Part shown: one piece after another, positions 32,767 to 41,575 of the stretch
How the letters are laid out: every line of letters begins with the position of its first letter
Position numbering within the stretch: the first letter of the stretch is position 1
Origin: Planctomycetota bacterium
Lineage (GTDB): Bacteria > Planctomycetota > UBA8742 > UBA2392
Direction: 5' to 3'
Assembly: GCA_016722065.1 (NCBI GenBank)
Contig: JADKGX010000001.1
Span: forward strand, 1-64,000
DNA: 64,000 nucleotides
Program-made: the position numbers and the translations under genes
Notes under the pieces: model-generated
The model's input: the letters and a program-made list of their open reading frames with translations, nothing else
Told to the model about the DNA's origin: nothing
The model's database searches: none

Positions 32767-33153
32767 TTAGGCCCAAACGAAGGAGCCGTCGCCGCCGGAC
32801 CAGTTGAACGTGCAGGTGCCGGTGCCGTCCGAAGCGGTCTTGGGAGCGGCCTGAATCGAGGCAGAGACGCCAGCGGCCACAACCGTGATCGCATCGGCCA
32901 CGGTGAAGTACTTGCCATTGCGTTCAGCAGCGGCAACGCCAGCGGCTGTCAGGGTCGCGGGTTCAGCGCCGGTCTTGGCAAAGCCCACGCGGGCCTGGCC
33001 CTTGAGCGAGCCCAGCATTTGTTCGCCTTCCGCGCGACGAGCGTCGCGGGTGTTGCTGGTGATCAGCGGAATCGCGGCCAGAGCCAGAATGCCGACGATA
33101 ACCACCACGATCAGCAGCTCAATCAGTGTAAAGCCCTTGCGATTGTTCTTCAT
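32767..33153 (-). CDS. pilA: Major type IV pilin (PilA-like)
   Basis: The 128-residue prepilin has a short 7-residue leader, the classical site KGFTLIELLIVVVIVGILALAAIP (N-methylated Phe+1, Glu+5) and a compact C-terminal domain ending GTCTFNWSGGDGSFVWA. Only one Cys is present, so no disulfide loop. A GGAG site precedes the ATG. It is a single gene with its own hairpin, apart from the minor pilins, consistent with high separate expression. A GspG-type pseudopilin is less likely given the pilM-Q genes nearby. Confidence 0.87.
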   Translation of the reverse strand: MKNNRKGFTLIELLIVVVIVGILALAAIPLITSNTRDARRAEGEQMLGSLKGQARVGFAKTGAEPATLTAAGVAAAERNGKYFTVADAITVVAAGVSASIQAAPKTASDGTGTCTFNWSGGDGSFVWA

Positions 33154-33472
33154 AAAGTTTCTCCAGAGATTGCCTTGGCGGCAGGTGCAAAACGGTTAGG
33201 GGACGGATTCAAGTCAGGTCTACTCTGTGTGTAAAGGACAAAACCGATCCAATCACGAGTTTCTGTCCGTTACTTCACAGCTTTCATGCTTGCGTGTCAC
33301 GAACATATCACGACCTGCCTATCGTGTCCAGTTTTTTGTCAATAATTCTGTTCCGCCGTGTAAGAACCGCCGTCAATGCGACCAATTCCAGGGCTTTCAA
33401 GAGTGCAGTTTGGCCGTTTTGGCATGATTCTGTCACGCCGCGGGCCCGCTTTTCTGCCACATCTACCGGTGT
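33154..33472. other. Intergenic region upstream of the major pilin
   Basis: These 319 bp carry the pilin promoter region. I searched the minus strand for a sigma-54 (GG-N10-GC) or a clean sigma-70 promoter and found neither convincingly; TTGTCC near 33235 has only a poor -10 partner. No RNA gene or repeat is recognised. Confidence 0.45.
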
Positions 33473-34594
33473 TCACCTGGCCACTTTGCCGGTTGTTTCG
33501 AGAAACCTGTCCAGATCGTCAATCATGTCTGTCACGCGGCCGTACCGGTCCTCCGGCCCCCGTGCCATGGCCTTTGCGATGATGCGGCTCAACTCCGCTG
33601 GTATGCCCGGGTTGGCTTCGTGGGCCGGTTGCGGGTGGTCAAACAGTACGCGCTTCATGACGTCGTACTGGTTGTCGCCCTCAAAGGGCCTGCGCCCGGA
33701 GGCCGCTTCGTACAGCGTAACGCCCAGGCTGTACACATCGCTGCGTTCGTTGGTCTCGACCCGGCCGCCTTCAATCTGTTCCGGGCTCATGTAGGCCGGC
33801 GTGCCCAGGCTGATCCCCGTGGCCGTCAGCACGTCGCTGGCCTTTTGGAAAGCCAGCCCGAAGTCAACCAGCTTCACGGAGCCATCCTTGCAGATCATCA
33901 CGTTGCTGGGCTTGACGTCGCGGTGAATCACGCCGTGCTGGTGGGCATAGGCAAGGCCGCGGGCGGCATCACGCACAACCTCTGCGGCATGAAAGGGGCT
34001 CAAATGGCCGCGGTCCAATACCAGCTCGCGCAGCGAACGCCCGTCCAGGAACTCCATCACATAGTAGTAAAAGTCTTCATCCTGCCCGAAATCAAACACC
34101 CGCACGATGTTCGGGTGGACCAGGCTGGTGATGGTTTCTACTTCGCGCTTGAAGCGTTCCACATCTTGTGGCTCGCGCACCATCTGCACTGGCAGCACTT
34201 TCAGGGCCACCACGCGGCCGTCGCTGCGGCGTTCGCCCTTGAAGATAATGCCCATGGCACCGCGGGCAATCTGCTTCAGATGCGTGTATTCGCCCAGCGA
34301 TCGCGGGTACATCTGCGATTCGCGTTCCGCCCCGGCGCCGGCACGACCGGAGGCGACAATGTTTGCCGGTTCCAGGTTTTCGGCAATGCGGCGCGAAGCC
34401 AGCTCGGAGGCCAAAATGCCCAGCGCCGCCGCCACGTCGCCGGCCAGAACGCCCGACCGCGAGGCCGCTGTGGCCATGTCCCGGGCCTCGCCGGCATCGA
34501 CGGACTGGAACAACTTTTCGATCTGCGTGGCCGTAAGCAGGCCCGTGATCGACGCAATGTGCGCAAACAGCCGGTCGTATCGGTTTACGGGCAT
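33473..34594 (-). CDS. Soluble Ser/Thr protein kinase
   Basis: The 373-residue protein (from ATG 34594, MPVNRYDRLF) starts with a helical ~100-residue module containing 'GLLTATQIEKLFQSVD', like the N-terminus of the other kinase in this window. The kinase domain follows: IARGAMGIIFKGERR (variant glycine loop), VVALKVL, catalytic HRDVKPSNVM, DFG, GTPAYMSPEQ and SDVYSLGVTLYEAASG. No membrane helix is visible. An upstream in-frame start (34645) would overlap the GT4 gene. It is the last gene of the envelope-glycan operon, suggesting control of that system. Confidence 0.92.
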   Translation of the reverse strand: MPVNRYDRLFAHIASITGLLTATQIEKLFQSVDAGEARDMATAASRSGVLAGDVAAALGILASELASRRIAENLEPANIVASGRAGAGAERESQMYPRSLGEYTHLKQIARGAMGIIFKGERRSDGRVVALKVLPVQMVREPQDVERFKREVETITSLVHPNIVRVFDFGQDEDFYYYVMEFLDGRSLRELVLDRGHLSPFHAAEVVRDAARGLAYAHQHGVIHRDVKPSNVMICKDGSVKLVDFGLAFQKASDVLTATGISLGTPAYMSPEQIEGGRVETNERSDVYSLGVTLYEAASGRRPFEGDNQYDVMKRVLFDHPQPAHEANPGIPAELSRIIAKAMARGPEDRYGRVTDMIDDLDRFLETTGKVAR

Positions 34595-34601
34595 GGGCGA
34601 C

Positions 34602-35834
34602 CTAACTGACCTTGCGCGCCTGGCGCGCGCCACGAAGGCTGTCAAAGTTCTTGGGCAGGGGTTCGTGCTGCGTGCAGGCCGCGTAAATGGAGCCCAGCGC
34701 GCCGGCCAGAAATTCTACGTCATAAGCCTCTTCAACTTTTTGAAAGCAGGCGCGGGCCATGCGCAGGCGTTCTGTGGGGTTCTGAATCAGCATCAACAGC
34801 CGTTCGGCCAGGGCATCAGGGTTGTCGCGCGGCACAATCAGGCCGTCTACGCCATCTTTGATCACGTCAAACACCGCGCCGCCTTCCGTGGACACGACCG
34901 GCAGCCCATGGGCCATGGCCTGCAGCACCATGACGGCACTGGCCGGCTGGCGCGAATCCACCACGATCACGTCAAAGGGTTCCCAGATGCGGCCGTAATC
35001 AAACATGCTTTGCACGATCACCATGCGCTGCTGCATGCCGCGCTCTTCGACCAGATCGCGCACCTGCGAGGCCTGGGGGCCGTCGCCCAGAATGGCAAAC
35101 ATGCAATCCACGCCGCGGCCCATCACCCGCATGGCCGCATCGACAAACGTGCGATAGCCGCAATCTGCAAACAGTGGCGAAACAAAGCCTACTACGGGCT
35201 GCTTGCGGGGGTTCATGACTTCGCGCTCTACGGGGGCACGGCCGGGCATTGCGAACTCGGGCAACAGGGTGGTTCGATCGCGCTCCAGGCGGCATTCATT
35301 CAACAGGTGCTCGCGCACGGCGTGGTCGCTGGCGATATAGGCGTCGTAGCGCGAGTCCCCCACCGCGGGCGTGTCGCCGGGTTTGACGCCGTGCACGCTG
35401 ACAATCAGTGGCCGGCCCAGCAGGTCGGCGGCCCAAACGGCGGTGCGGCTGGCATCTGGTGCGATGGCATGCAGCACTTCAGGGTCAAAGGCCGCCAAGT
35501 GCTCCCGCAGGTGTCGGCGCGCAAAAAAGCCCAGGCGGCCGGCCGGCAGCTCGATCCACTCACTGCCCGAATCCAGGGCGGCTTCACGCAGCGCGCCGCC
35601 GGGCGACACCAGGGCCACTTTGCTGCCCGATGCCGTCAAGGTGCGGGCCAGGTTCAGGCACGCAATGGTAATGCCATTGAGTTCCAGCGCCGGCGCAAGC
35701 AGCGCCACCCGCCAGGGCTGCTGGGCACGGGCCAGCAGCTTGCCGGTATCGCGGTTGCGGGCCATGCGCTGCGTGTCGCGCCGTGTGGTGCTGGTGCTGG
35801 CCTTGTCCTTGTTGATGCGGGCCGTGTCCGGCAT
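34602..35834 (-). CDS. GT4-family glycosyltransferase
   Basis: The 410-residue protein has the GT-B layout of group 1 glycosyltransferases: an N-terminal Rossmann half (VALLAPALELNGITIACLNLARTL) and a donor-binding half with VGFVSPLFADCGYRTFVDA, FAILGDGPQ and the ExxxxG-type block SAVMVLQAMAHGLPVVSTEGGA. The first ~40 residues are a basic, probably disordered extension. Its start overlaps the TAA of the ABC exporter gene by one base (TAATG). Donor and acceptor are unknown; the operon points to lipopolysaccharide-core or other envelope glycan synthesis. Confidence 0.88.
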   Translation of the reverse strand: MPDTARINKDKASTSTTRRDTQRMARNRDTGKLLARAQQPWRVALLAPALELNGITIACLNLARTLTASGSKVALVSPGGALREAALDSGSEWIELPAGRLGFFARRHLREHLAAFDPEVLHAIAPDASRTAVWAADLLGRPLIVSVHGVKPGDTPAVGDSRYDAYIASDHAVREHLLNECRLERDRTTLLPEFAMPGRAPVEREVMNPRKQPVVGFVSPLFADCGYRTFVDAAMRVMGRGVDCMFAILGDGPQASQVRDLVEERGMQQRMVIVQSMFDYGRIWEPFDVIVVDSRQPASAVMVLQAMAHGLPVVSTEGGAVFDVIKDGVDGLIVPRDNPDALAERLLMLIQNPTERLRMARACFQKVEEAYDVEFLAGALGSIYAACTQHEPLPKNFDSLRGARQARKVS

Positions 35835-37795
35835 TACGCGGCCTCCGACTCTTCGTTTTCGCCGCCCTGTTGCAGGCGCACCGCTGTGGCATAGGCGCCA
35901 CTGAGCGCCACCAGCTCGTCGTGCGTGCCGCGTTCTACGACCCGGCCGTGGGCCAGCACCAGAATCTGGTCGGCCTTGCGAATCGTGCTCAACCTGTGCG
36001 CCACGGCAAACACCGTGCAGCCTTCAATCAGTTCATCCAGCGCCTTCTGCACCTCGCGCTCGCTGTTGGTATCCAGGCTGGAAGTTGCTTCGTCCAGCAG
36101 CAGGATCGGGGCCTTGCGCAGAAATGCCCGTGCAATGGCCACGCGCTGGCGCTGGCCGCCACTCAAGTTTACGCCGCGGTCGCCAAGTGGCGTATCCAGC
36201 CCCTGGGGCATGGCCTCGATTTCCGCCCAGATGTGCGCGGCCTTGGCGGCCTGAATGATGTCCGCTTCACTGGCTTCAGGCTTGCCGCACAGGATGTTCT
36301 GGCGAATCGATGTGTTGAACAGAAAGGTTTCCTGGCTGACAATGGCAATGTTTCGAAGCCAGCTTTCGAGCTTGAACTCGCGCAGGTCGACACCATCGAC
36401 CAAAATCGCCCCTGAGACAGGGTCGTAAAAGCGGGGAATCAGGTCCATCAGCGTGCTTTTGCCCATGCCGCTTTGGCCCACAAAGGCCACCATCTGCCCG
36501 CGCTTGACCTTGAAATCAATGTCGCGCAGCACTGGTCGATCATGCACGTAGGAAAAGCCGACGTTCTGAAAGACGATTTCTGAAAACTCGGTCACGGCCT
36601 CGCGTGCGCCGGTTTGGTCGCTGATTTCCGGTTTGCGGTCGTAGACCTCAAAGACTGCGTCCAGCGAACTGGTGCATTCCTGCACGTCATTGAGCGCATG
36701 GCCCATCTTGCGCGCCGGGTCGTACAGCAGCACCAGCCCCGCAAAGAAGGCCGCAAACATGCCCAGCCCGCCGGCCTGTTGGAACCACGCGGTCGTAATC
36801 AACAGCCCCGCGCCCACCAGTGCCACGGCCAGAATGCCGTTGTAGGTAAGCTCAATGCCAAACCGCGACAGACCCTTATAGCGCGCCACCTTGCGGTCCT
36901 TGAGGAACACTTCGTCACTGACGCGCTCAAACTCCTCCTTCTGCGCGCCCTCCAGCCGGTAACTCTTGACCACGCGAATGCCGTCCAGCACCTGGTGAAA
37001 GAAGTTGCCGCTGGCCTCCAGGCGCTGGTACTTCTTCTTGGTGGCCTTGCGAATGCGCGCGGCAAACATGACCACCGGCAAAAGCACCAGCGGCAGCACC
37101 ACAAACGTGGCCAGTGTCAGCACCGGGCTGCTGAAGGCCATTACGGCCAGCAATGCAATCATGCTGAACGGGCTTGAAATCACGCCATCCAGCACCAGCC
37201 GCACCAGTTGGCCGGCACCGCCGGTGTTGGCCGTCAAGCGCGACATCAGCGCGCCCTTGCGCTGGGCGTTGAAATAGCTCATGGGCTGGCTCAAAACCCT
37301 GCCCAGCACCGCGCGCTGCAGGTTGATGACCGTGCGCGACTGCACATAGCCCATGAAGTACTGCTTCATCAGCGTGCCCAGCGCCATCGACAACGCAGCA
37401 GCCACCAGCAGCAGGGCGTAGGGCAGAAAACTGTCCATCACCTGCTGCATGCCCGTAATCGCCTTGTTGACGGCTTCGCTGGCCGGCGCAAAGACTATGC
37501 CCGCGGGGTGCGCGCCTGCGGCCACCTGCTGGGCGAATTCGGATCCTGCCCTGGCAATTTCAAGGGCCGATTGCGCGCCGTCGGCCGATTCGCTGGCTTT
37601 GCGCTGCACCATGGCAAAATCAGCAAAGGGTTTGATCACCAGCAGGCGGGCGGCGCCGCCAATCGAATCCAGCCCAATGCCCACCAGCACCAGCAGGCAT
37701 TGCTTCCACTGGGGCCGCAAGAACGGCCACAGGCGACGGAACAGCCCCAGGGCCTTGCGGGCGTTCATCCAATCGAATTTTTCCTTCTTGGCCAT
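35834..37795 (-). CDS. MsbA-like ABC exporter (fused TM and ATPase)
   Basis: The 653-residue half-transporter has about six membrane helices (residues ~30-370) and a C-terminal ATPase: Walker A GQSGMGKSTLMDLI, Q-loop SQETFLFNTSIRQN, signature LSGGQRQRVAIARA, Walker B ILLLDEATSSLD and H-loop VFAVAHRLSTI. The arrangement is that of MsbA, the lipid A-core flippase. It acts as a homodimer in the inner membrane. An unusually long loop near residues 75-115 between the first helices is Ala/Glu-rich. Flanking GT9 and GT4 genes support a lipid-glycan substrate. Confidence 0.92.
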   Translation of the reverse strand: MAKKEKFDWMNARKALGLFRRLWPFLRPQWKQCLLVLVGIGLDSIGGAARLLVIKPFADFAMVQRKASESADGAQSALEIARAGSEFAQQVAAGAHPAGIVFAPASEAVNKAITGMQQVMDSFLPYALLLVAAALSMALGTLMKQYFMGYVQSRTVINLQRAVLGRVLSQPMSYFNAQRKGALMSRLTANTGGAGQLVRLVLDGVISSPFSMIALLAVMAFSSPVLTLATFVVLPLVLLPVVMFAARIRKATKKKYQRLEASGNFFHQVLDGIRVVKSYRLEGAQKEEFERVSDEVFLKDRKVARYKGLSRFGIELTYNGILAVALVGAGLLITTAWFQQAGGLGMFAAFFAGLVLLYDPARKMGHALNDVQECTSSLDAVFEVYDRKPEISDQTGAREAVTEFSEIVFQNVGFSYVHDRPVLRDIDFKVKRGQMVAFVGQSGMGKSTLMDLIPRFYDPVSGAILVDGVDLREFKLESWLRNIAIVSQETFLFNTSIRQNILCGKPEASEADIIQAAKAAHIWAEIEAMPQGLDTPLGDRGVNLSGGQRQRVAIARAFLRKAPILLLDEATSSLDTNSEREVQKALDELIEGCTVFAVAHRLSTIRKADQILVLAHGRVVERGTHDELVALSGAYATAVRLQQGGENEESEAA

Positions 37796-37805
37796 GCGTT
37801 TGCGG

Positions 37806-38885
37806 CTATCTCACTTCCATATCAGTGTTTGCAGCCAGGATTGCCAGCGCCTTTTCTGACACACGGGCCGGCGCAAGGTCGCGCATGCACTTGGTGCCCA
37901 AGCCGGGGCATTCGCGCTTGAGGCATGGCATCAGCTCACATTGCCCGGTCACCACGCGCTCCAGTTGCCCGTAAGGTCCAGTGCGGCGCGGGTCCGTGGG
38001 GCCCAAAATCGACAGCACGGGCCGGCCCTGTGCCGCTGCTATGTGCATCGGGCCGCTGTCACAGGTCAGCAGCAGGCGGCTTTGATCCAGCAACGCCGCC
38101 AGCTCGCGCAAGCCGGTTTTGCCGCACAGGTTGACTGGCCTGGCCACCTTGCAGGCCGCGGCTGTTTCATCGCACAGGTCCAGCATGTCCGGGCTGCCCG
38201 TCAGCACGGGCTGGGGGGCTTTGGCCGCCAAGGAATCCAATACCTCTGCCATCTGGCGCGGTGGATAGATCTTGGTCGCCCAGCGCGCGCCGGGACACAC
38301 ACTGACCAACGGGCCGCCTTGGTGCCCTGCGGCCTTCAGCAATTCGCGGGCGCGTTCGCGTTCGGGCTCTGATACATCCAGGTCCTGACGCTGGGGCTTG
38401 CTGCAACCCAGCGCCGCGGCAATGGCGTCATAGCGGTCTCGCGCGTGCACGGGCTGGGGCGGTTCTGGTACCCGCAGGTTATGAAACCAGCGCGAGCCTT
38501 CGCGCGCCGTGCTGCCCCCCACCCGCAAACGCGCCCGTGTAAGCCATGCAAACAGGCCGCTGCGAAACAGCCCCTGCAGGTCCAGCACGGCCTCAAAATC
38601 ACCGTCACGAAGCTGCCGGGTGAAACTCTTGAGTTCGCCATGACGGGTTAAGGGCCCAAACAAGCCTTTGAAACGCGAGCGTTCAAAGGGCAGCGTGGCG
38701 TCCACACAGCCAATCGGCTTGATTAGCGGCTCAAACGTGGTGTTGACCAGCCAGGTAAGGTGCAGGGTAGGCCAGCGCTGCTTGAGTGCCCATGCGCTGG
38801 CCACAGCGTGGCAGACATCGCCCAGGGAACTGGGCTTGATCAGCAACAGCCGCTTGCCCGCAAGGTCCACCTGGGGCTGGTTCAT
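37806..38885 (-). CDS. GT9-family glycosyltransferase (heptosyltransferase-like)
   Basis: The 359-residue protein matches ADP-heptose:LPS heptosyltransferases: N-terminal LLLIKPSSLGDVCHAVASAWALK, LDLQGLFRSGLFAWLTRA, VSVCPGARWATKIYPPRQMAEVL, and the donor-site block LLLTCDSGPMHIAAAQGRPVLSILGPTDPRRTGPYG. It would add heptose or a similar sugar to the LPS core on the inner-membrane face. It is the first gene of a four-gene run (GT9, ABC exporter, GT4, kinase) with gaps of 10 bp or less and overlaps. Confidence 0.9.
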   Translation of the reverse strand: MNQPQVDLAGKRLLLIKPSSLGDVCHAVASAWALKQRWPTLHLTWLVNTTFEPLIKPIGCVDATLPFERSRFKGLFGPLTRHGELKSFTRQLRDGDFEAVLDLQGLFRSGLFAWLTRARLRVGGSTAREGSRWFHNLRVPEPPQPVHARDRYDAIAAALGCSKPQRQDLDVSEPERERARELLKAAGHQGGPLVSVCPGARWATKIYPPRQMAEVLDSLAAKAPQPVLTGSPDMLDLCDETAAACKVARPVNLCGKTGLRELAALLDQSRLLLTCDSGPMHIAAAQGRPVLSILGPTDPRRTGPYGQLERVVTGQCELMPCLKRECPGLGTKCMRDLAPARVSEKALAILAANTDMEVR

Positions 38886-39029
38886 TTCGCCGCCTCAAGG
38901 CCGGCAACGAGCCCCGGCGCACAAGGCGCCCCGGGGCCATCGCAAACCCCGAACAATATGATCCCGCAAACCCAAAACCAGCCAGCAGCGCCCCCAGGCA
39001 CGCCGATTGTGGCAATGCCACCCGGCCAG

Positions 39030-39542
39030 TTAGCGCTTGGGCTTGGGCTTGCGACGGACAGGCTTTTTTGCCGCAACGGCCCTGGCGCGGCTTGCCCGCT
39101 GCCTTTGGCCATCGGCCTTGATGATGATTGCACCCGTGGCACTGGCATCCAGTTGCAGCTTGGCTTGCAGCACTGCCGCCGTCATCAAGGCCTCGATGTC
39201 CGGTCGCCCAAGATCCGCCACTGTGCCAAGTTCAACAAAGCGAACCACCTTGCCGCTTCCCTGCAGCAGCTTGTTTCGATCGGCCTTGGCCAGCAGCGGT
39301 CCCTGGGCAAAGAACAGCTTGGCGCCGGTCGGGTTCAGTGCCAGCGAACACAGTGCCTCATAGCCTTTTTCAGTCGCTGAATAGGAGATCACCAGCGAGT
39401 TCTGGTTCTCATACAGGTACACAACTTCGGTCAGTCCAGGCAGCCGTTCGCGCAGCTTTGCGCGCAGCGCTTTGCCAAGCCTGGCCAATGCCGGCTCGTA
39501 CAGGGCGTAGTAGCCTGCCAGTTGCGTTTCGGCCCTCGTCAT
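39030..39542 (-). CDS. DUF1801-like small protein
   Basis: The 170-residue protein (ATG 39542, MTRAETQLAGYYALYEP) shows the DUF1801/YdhG-type pattern: two helices with 'LGKALRAKLRERLPGLTEVVY', the strand pair 'LVISYSATEKGYEALCSLAL', and 'AKLFFAQGPLLA ... GKVVRFVEL'. A basic Lys/Arg/Pro-rich tail (KKPVRRKPKPKR) could bind nucleic acid. The frame continues far upstream but without family similarity, so the internal ATG is chosen. The family has no firmly known function. Two further members occur at 46.4-47.4 kb. Confidence 0.72.
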   Translation of the reverse strand: MTRAETQLAGYYALYEPALARLGKALRAKLRERLPGLTEVVYLYENQNSLVISYSATEKGYEALCSLALNPTGAKLFFAQGPLLAKADRNKLLQGSGKVVRFVELGTVADLGRPDIEALMTAAVLQAKLQLDASATGAIIIKADGQRQRASRARAVAAKKPVRRKPKPKR

Positions 39543-40017
39543 GCGCAGACCCCAAGCTTGACTGACACACTTGCCACCGTGTTGGCCTGACCCGACGTTG
39601 CCGTCAAGGACCGGAAGATGAAAGCCCTGGCCAAGGCCGGTGTTTGCCCCGTTACCGGCCAGCACCAGCAGGCGCCATATTGAATCCAAAATGGCCACTA
39701 ACCCGCCACGGTTCGAGGGGTTAGCCACATTCCAGCGACCTGTCCAGGCAAAGCGGTAAGAGGCCACCAGTGGCCCCAAGAACCCAAGCACAAGGCCGCG
39801 GCAAAGTAGCCAGCCCCTTTTTAGTTCCCCGAAGCGAAAGAAGACGCAGGGCGGGAGTTGCGGCGCTACGTCAGGCGATGGAAGATGGAACGTGTGTTCG
39901 CTTGGCTGAAAATCTGCGAAGGCTGGTGTCGCGCTACGAGTACCATGCGGCCAACTTCCTGAGCTTCCTGCAACTCGGCTGCATCACCATCCTGCTACGC
40001 CGTTTTTGAGAAGGGTT
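39543..40017. other. 475-bp non-coding stretch with transposase remnant
   Basis: Apart from the IS5-type fragment listed separately I see no gene. The minus-strand frame across 39543-39791 is open but resembles nothing recognisable. No terminal inverted repeats or target duplications could be defined. Confidence 0.55.
39823..40009 (+). pseudogene. IS5-type transposase, C-terminal remnant
   Basis: About 60 residues of the C-terminal end of an IS5/IS4-superfamily DDE transposase remain. One frame gives AGRELRRYVRRWKMERVFAWL, shortened here to the diagnostic RRWKMERVFAWL; the next frame gives NLRRLVSRYEYHAANFL and LQLGCITILLRRF, then a stop at 40007-40009. Adding one A to the AAAA run near 39910 rejoins them. 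An upstream in-frame stop and absence of the catalytic core show this is a dead fragment. Confidence 0.72.
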
Positions 40018-41475
40018 CTAATAGCGGGCCAGGACCCACTGGCGCCACTCGGTTTCCAGTTCGGCCAGGGGTTTGCCGAAGGCTTGTTCAAGTTCCTGTA
40101 CTCGTTCTTTGTCGACCGTCGGGGCTGCGGAGAGCCACTTTCTGGTCTGGTCGCTGTAACTTTGAAACAGGAACTCCATCAACGAAAACGATTTGGCCGC
40201 GGCGCTTTGGTCGATGTCGTTGACCTTCATTAACAGCAAGGCCGCCAGTGGCAGGTCTTTGCTGAAAGTTACGTCGTGCAGGGCAACCTCGCGCAACAGT
40301 TCGGGCGTTCCGCCCTTCTTGCTGAACTCAGGTATGATGTTGCGGCTGCTGCTGGTCTGGCCTTGCGTGTCGAGGGTGTAACGCAGGGTTTGGGTTGTTC
40401 CCAGGGCCTGCGAAGTGACCAGGTACCCCCAGCCTGTGGTCAGCCAGGGCGGGTTGTCGCCGCCCTTGCCGCGGTGGTTGACCAATATCTGGATCACGGT
40501 GCTGTTGCCGATCATGTCGTCGGCCGAGGCATCCACGCTGGCCCTCGTCATGAAACCCGTTGGTTCGCGCGTGTAGGTGCCGGCGAGTTTGCGGTTGAAC
40601 TCGAGTGTATCGCCCTCCAGTTTCATTACCTTGGTCAGCATGGCTTCCCACAGTTCGGTGCTGTTGACCTGTGTCAGGGTGTATTTGCGGCCAGGCCCGA
40701 AGGGAAACTCCTTGATCGCCAGCAGTTCCATGGCGCGCTGCGTGTTTACCTCAACGGCGCGGTGCATCATTTTGGCGCGGGTTTCATCCACGCTGGTGCG
40801 CACGACCAGCAGCTCGCTTTGGCGGCACCAGAAGGTTGCGCCAATCAACTTGGCTTGTTCGTCCTCGCTTTGCAGCACTTCACCAAAGGTGCCCTTTTCC
40901 ATCAGCTTGCGGCCCTGATCGCGCCAGGCCTTGGCGAAATCGGGCAGCCAGTCGTCGCCATCCTTGATATGCCCGCGCAGCTTGCGGGCTTCGGCGTCGT
41001 CGGGCGCGTAGTACAGCAGGTCGCTGGCGGCCTGGCGTTGTTCGAGTTCGGTTCCGGCCTTGCGGGTGGCGTCCAGCAGTTTGCGGCAGCGGTCTGCGCA
41101 GCGGGTGTAATCCTTGAGTTTGCCGTCGTCGGGTTTCTTGCGGGCCTCTGCCACCTGGGCGGGGGTGCCTTCGTCTTTGGGGGGCAGGATTTCCTTCTGC
41201 ACCCATTCGCCGCGTTGCTTTTCAAAACCCAGGCCCTTCATGGCGCGGGGCAGGTCGGCCACCAATTCACGGGCGCGGTCGTATTGCTTGCGGGCCTCGG
41301 TGAACACTTTGGCTTTCTTGTAATCATCGCCCAGATCGGCGTGTTTGTCGGCCAGGTATTCCCAGGCCTTGAGGCGTTCTTTGACGAAATCAAAGGGCGC
41401 GGGGGGCTTGGGGTCCTGGGCCACAACGCCGGGCACAAGCAGCAAAAGCAGCAACAGGGCAGGCAACAGGCGCAT
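40018..41475 (-). CDS. Exported protein, inactive-peptidase-MA-like C-terminus
   Basis: The 485-residue protein has a signal peptide (LLLLLLLVPGVVAQ), a helical N-terminal region with TPR-like stretches (FTEARKQYDRARELVADLP), and a C-terminal half whose end (KSFSLMEFLFQSYSDQTRKWL ... QAFGKPLAELETEWRQWVLARY) resembles gluzincin 'peptidase MA'-type proteins common in planctomycetes. The HExxH zinc motif is not found, so it is probably not an active protease. It lies 100 bp downstream of the amine oxidase gene in the same direction. Confidence 0.7.
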   Translation of the reverse strand: MRLLPALLLLLLLVPGVVAQDPKPPAPFDFVKERLKAWEYLADKHADLGDDYKKAKVFTEARKQYDRARELVADLPRAMKGLGFEKQRGEWVQKEILPPKDEGTPAQVAEARKKPDDGKLKDYTRCADRCRKLLDATRKAGTELEQRQAASDLLYYAPDDAEARKLRGHIKDGDDWLPDFAKAWRDQGRKLMEKGTFGEVLQSEDEQAKLIGATFWCRQSELLVVRTSVDETRAKMMHRAVEVNTQRAMELLAIKEFPFGPGRKYTLTQVNSTELWEAMLTKVMKLEGDTLEFNRKLAGTYTREPTGFMTRASVDASADDMIGNSTVIQILVNHRGKGGDNPPWLTTGWGYLVTSQALGTTQTLRYTLDTQGQTSSSRNIIPEFSKKGGTPELLREVALHDVTFSKDLPLAALLLMKVNDIDQSAAAKSFSLMEFLFQSYSDQTRKWLSAAPTVDKERVQELEQAFGKPLAELETEWRQWVLARY

Positions 41476-41575
41476 GGGTTCTCCTGATGTTGAGTATAGC
41501 CCGGGTGGCCGGGCTTACGCAGGTGTTGCGGCAGGTTGCGCGCCAGCTTTGGCAGCTGGTTACTTGGGCAGCCAG

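Noticed and set aside
33154..33300. Sigma-54 promoter for the major pilin
   Set aside because: No TGGCAC-N5-TTGC-like pair is present on the minus strand upstream of the gene.
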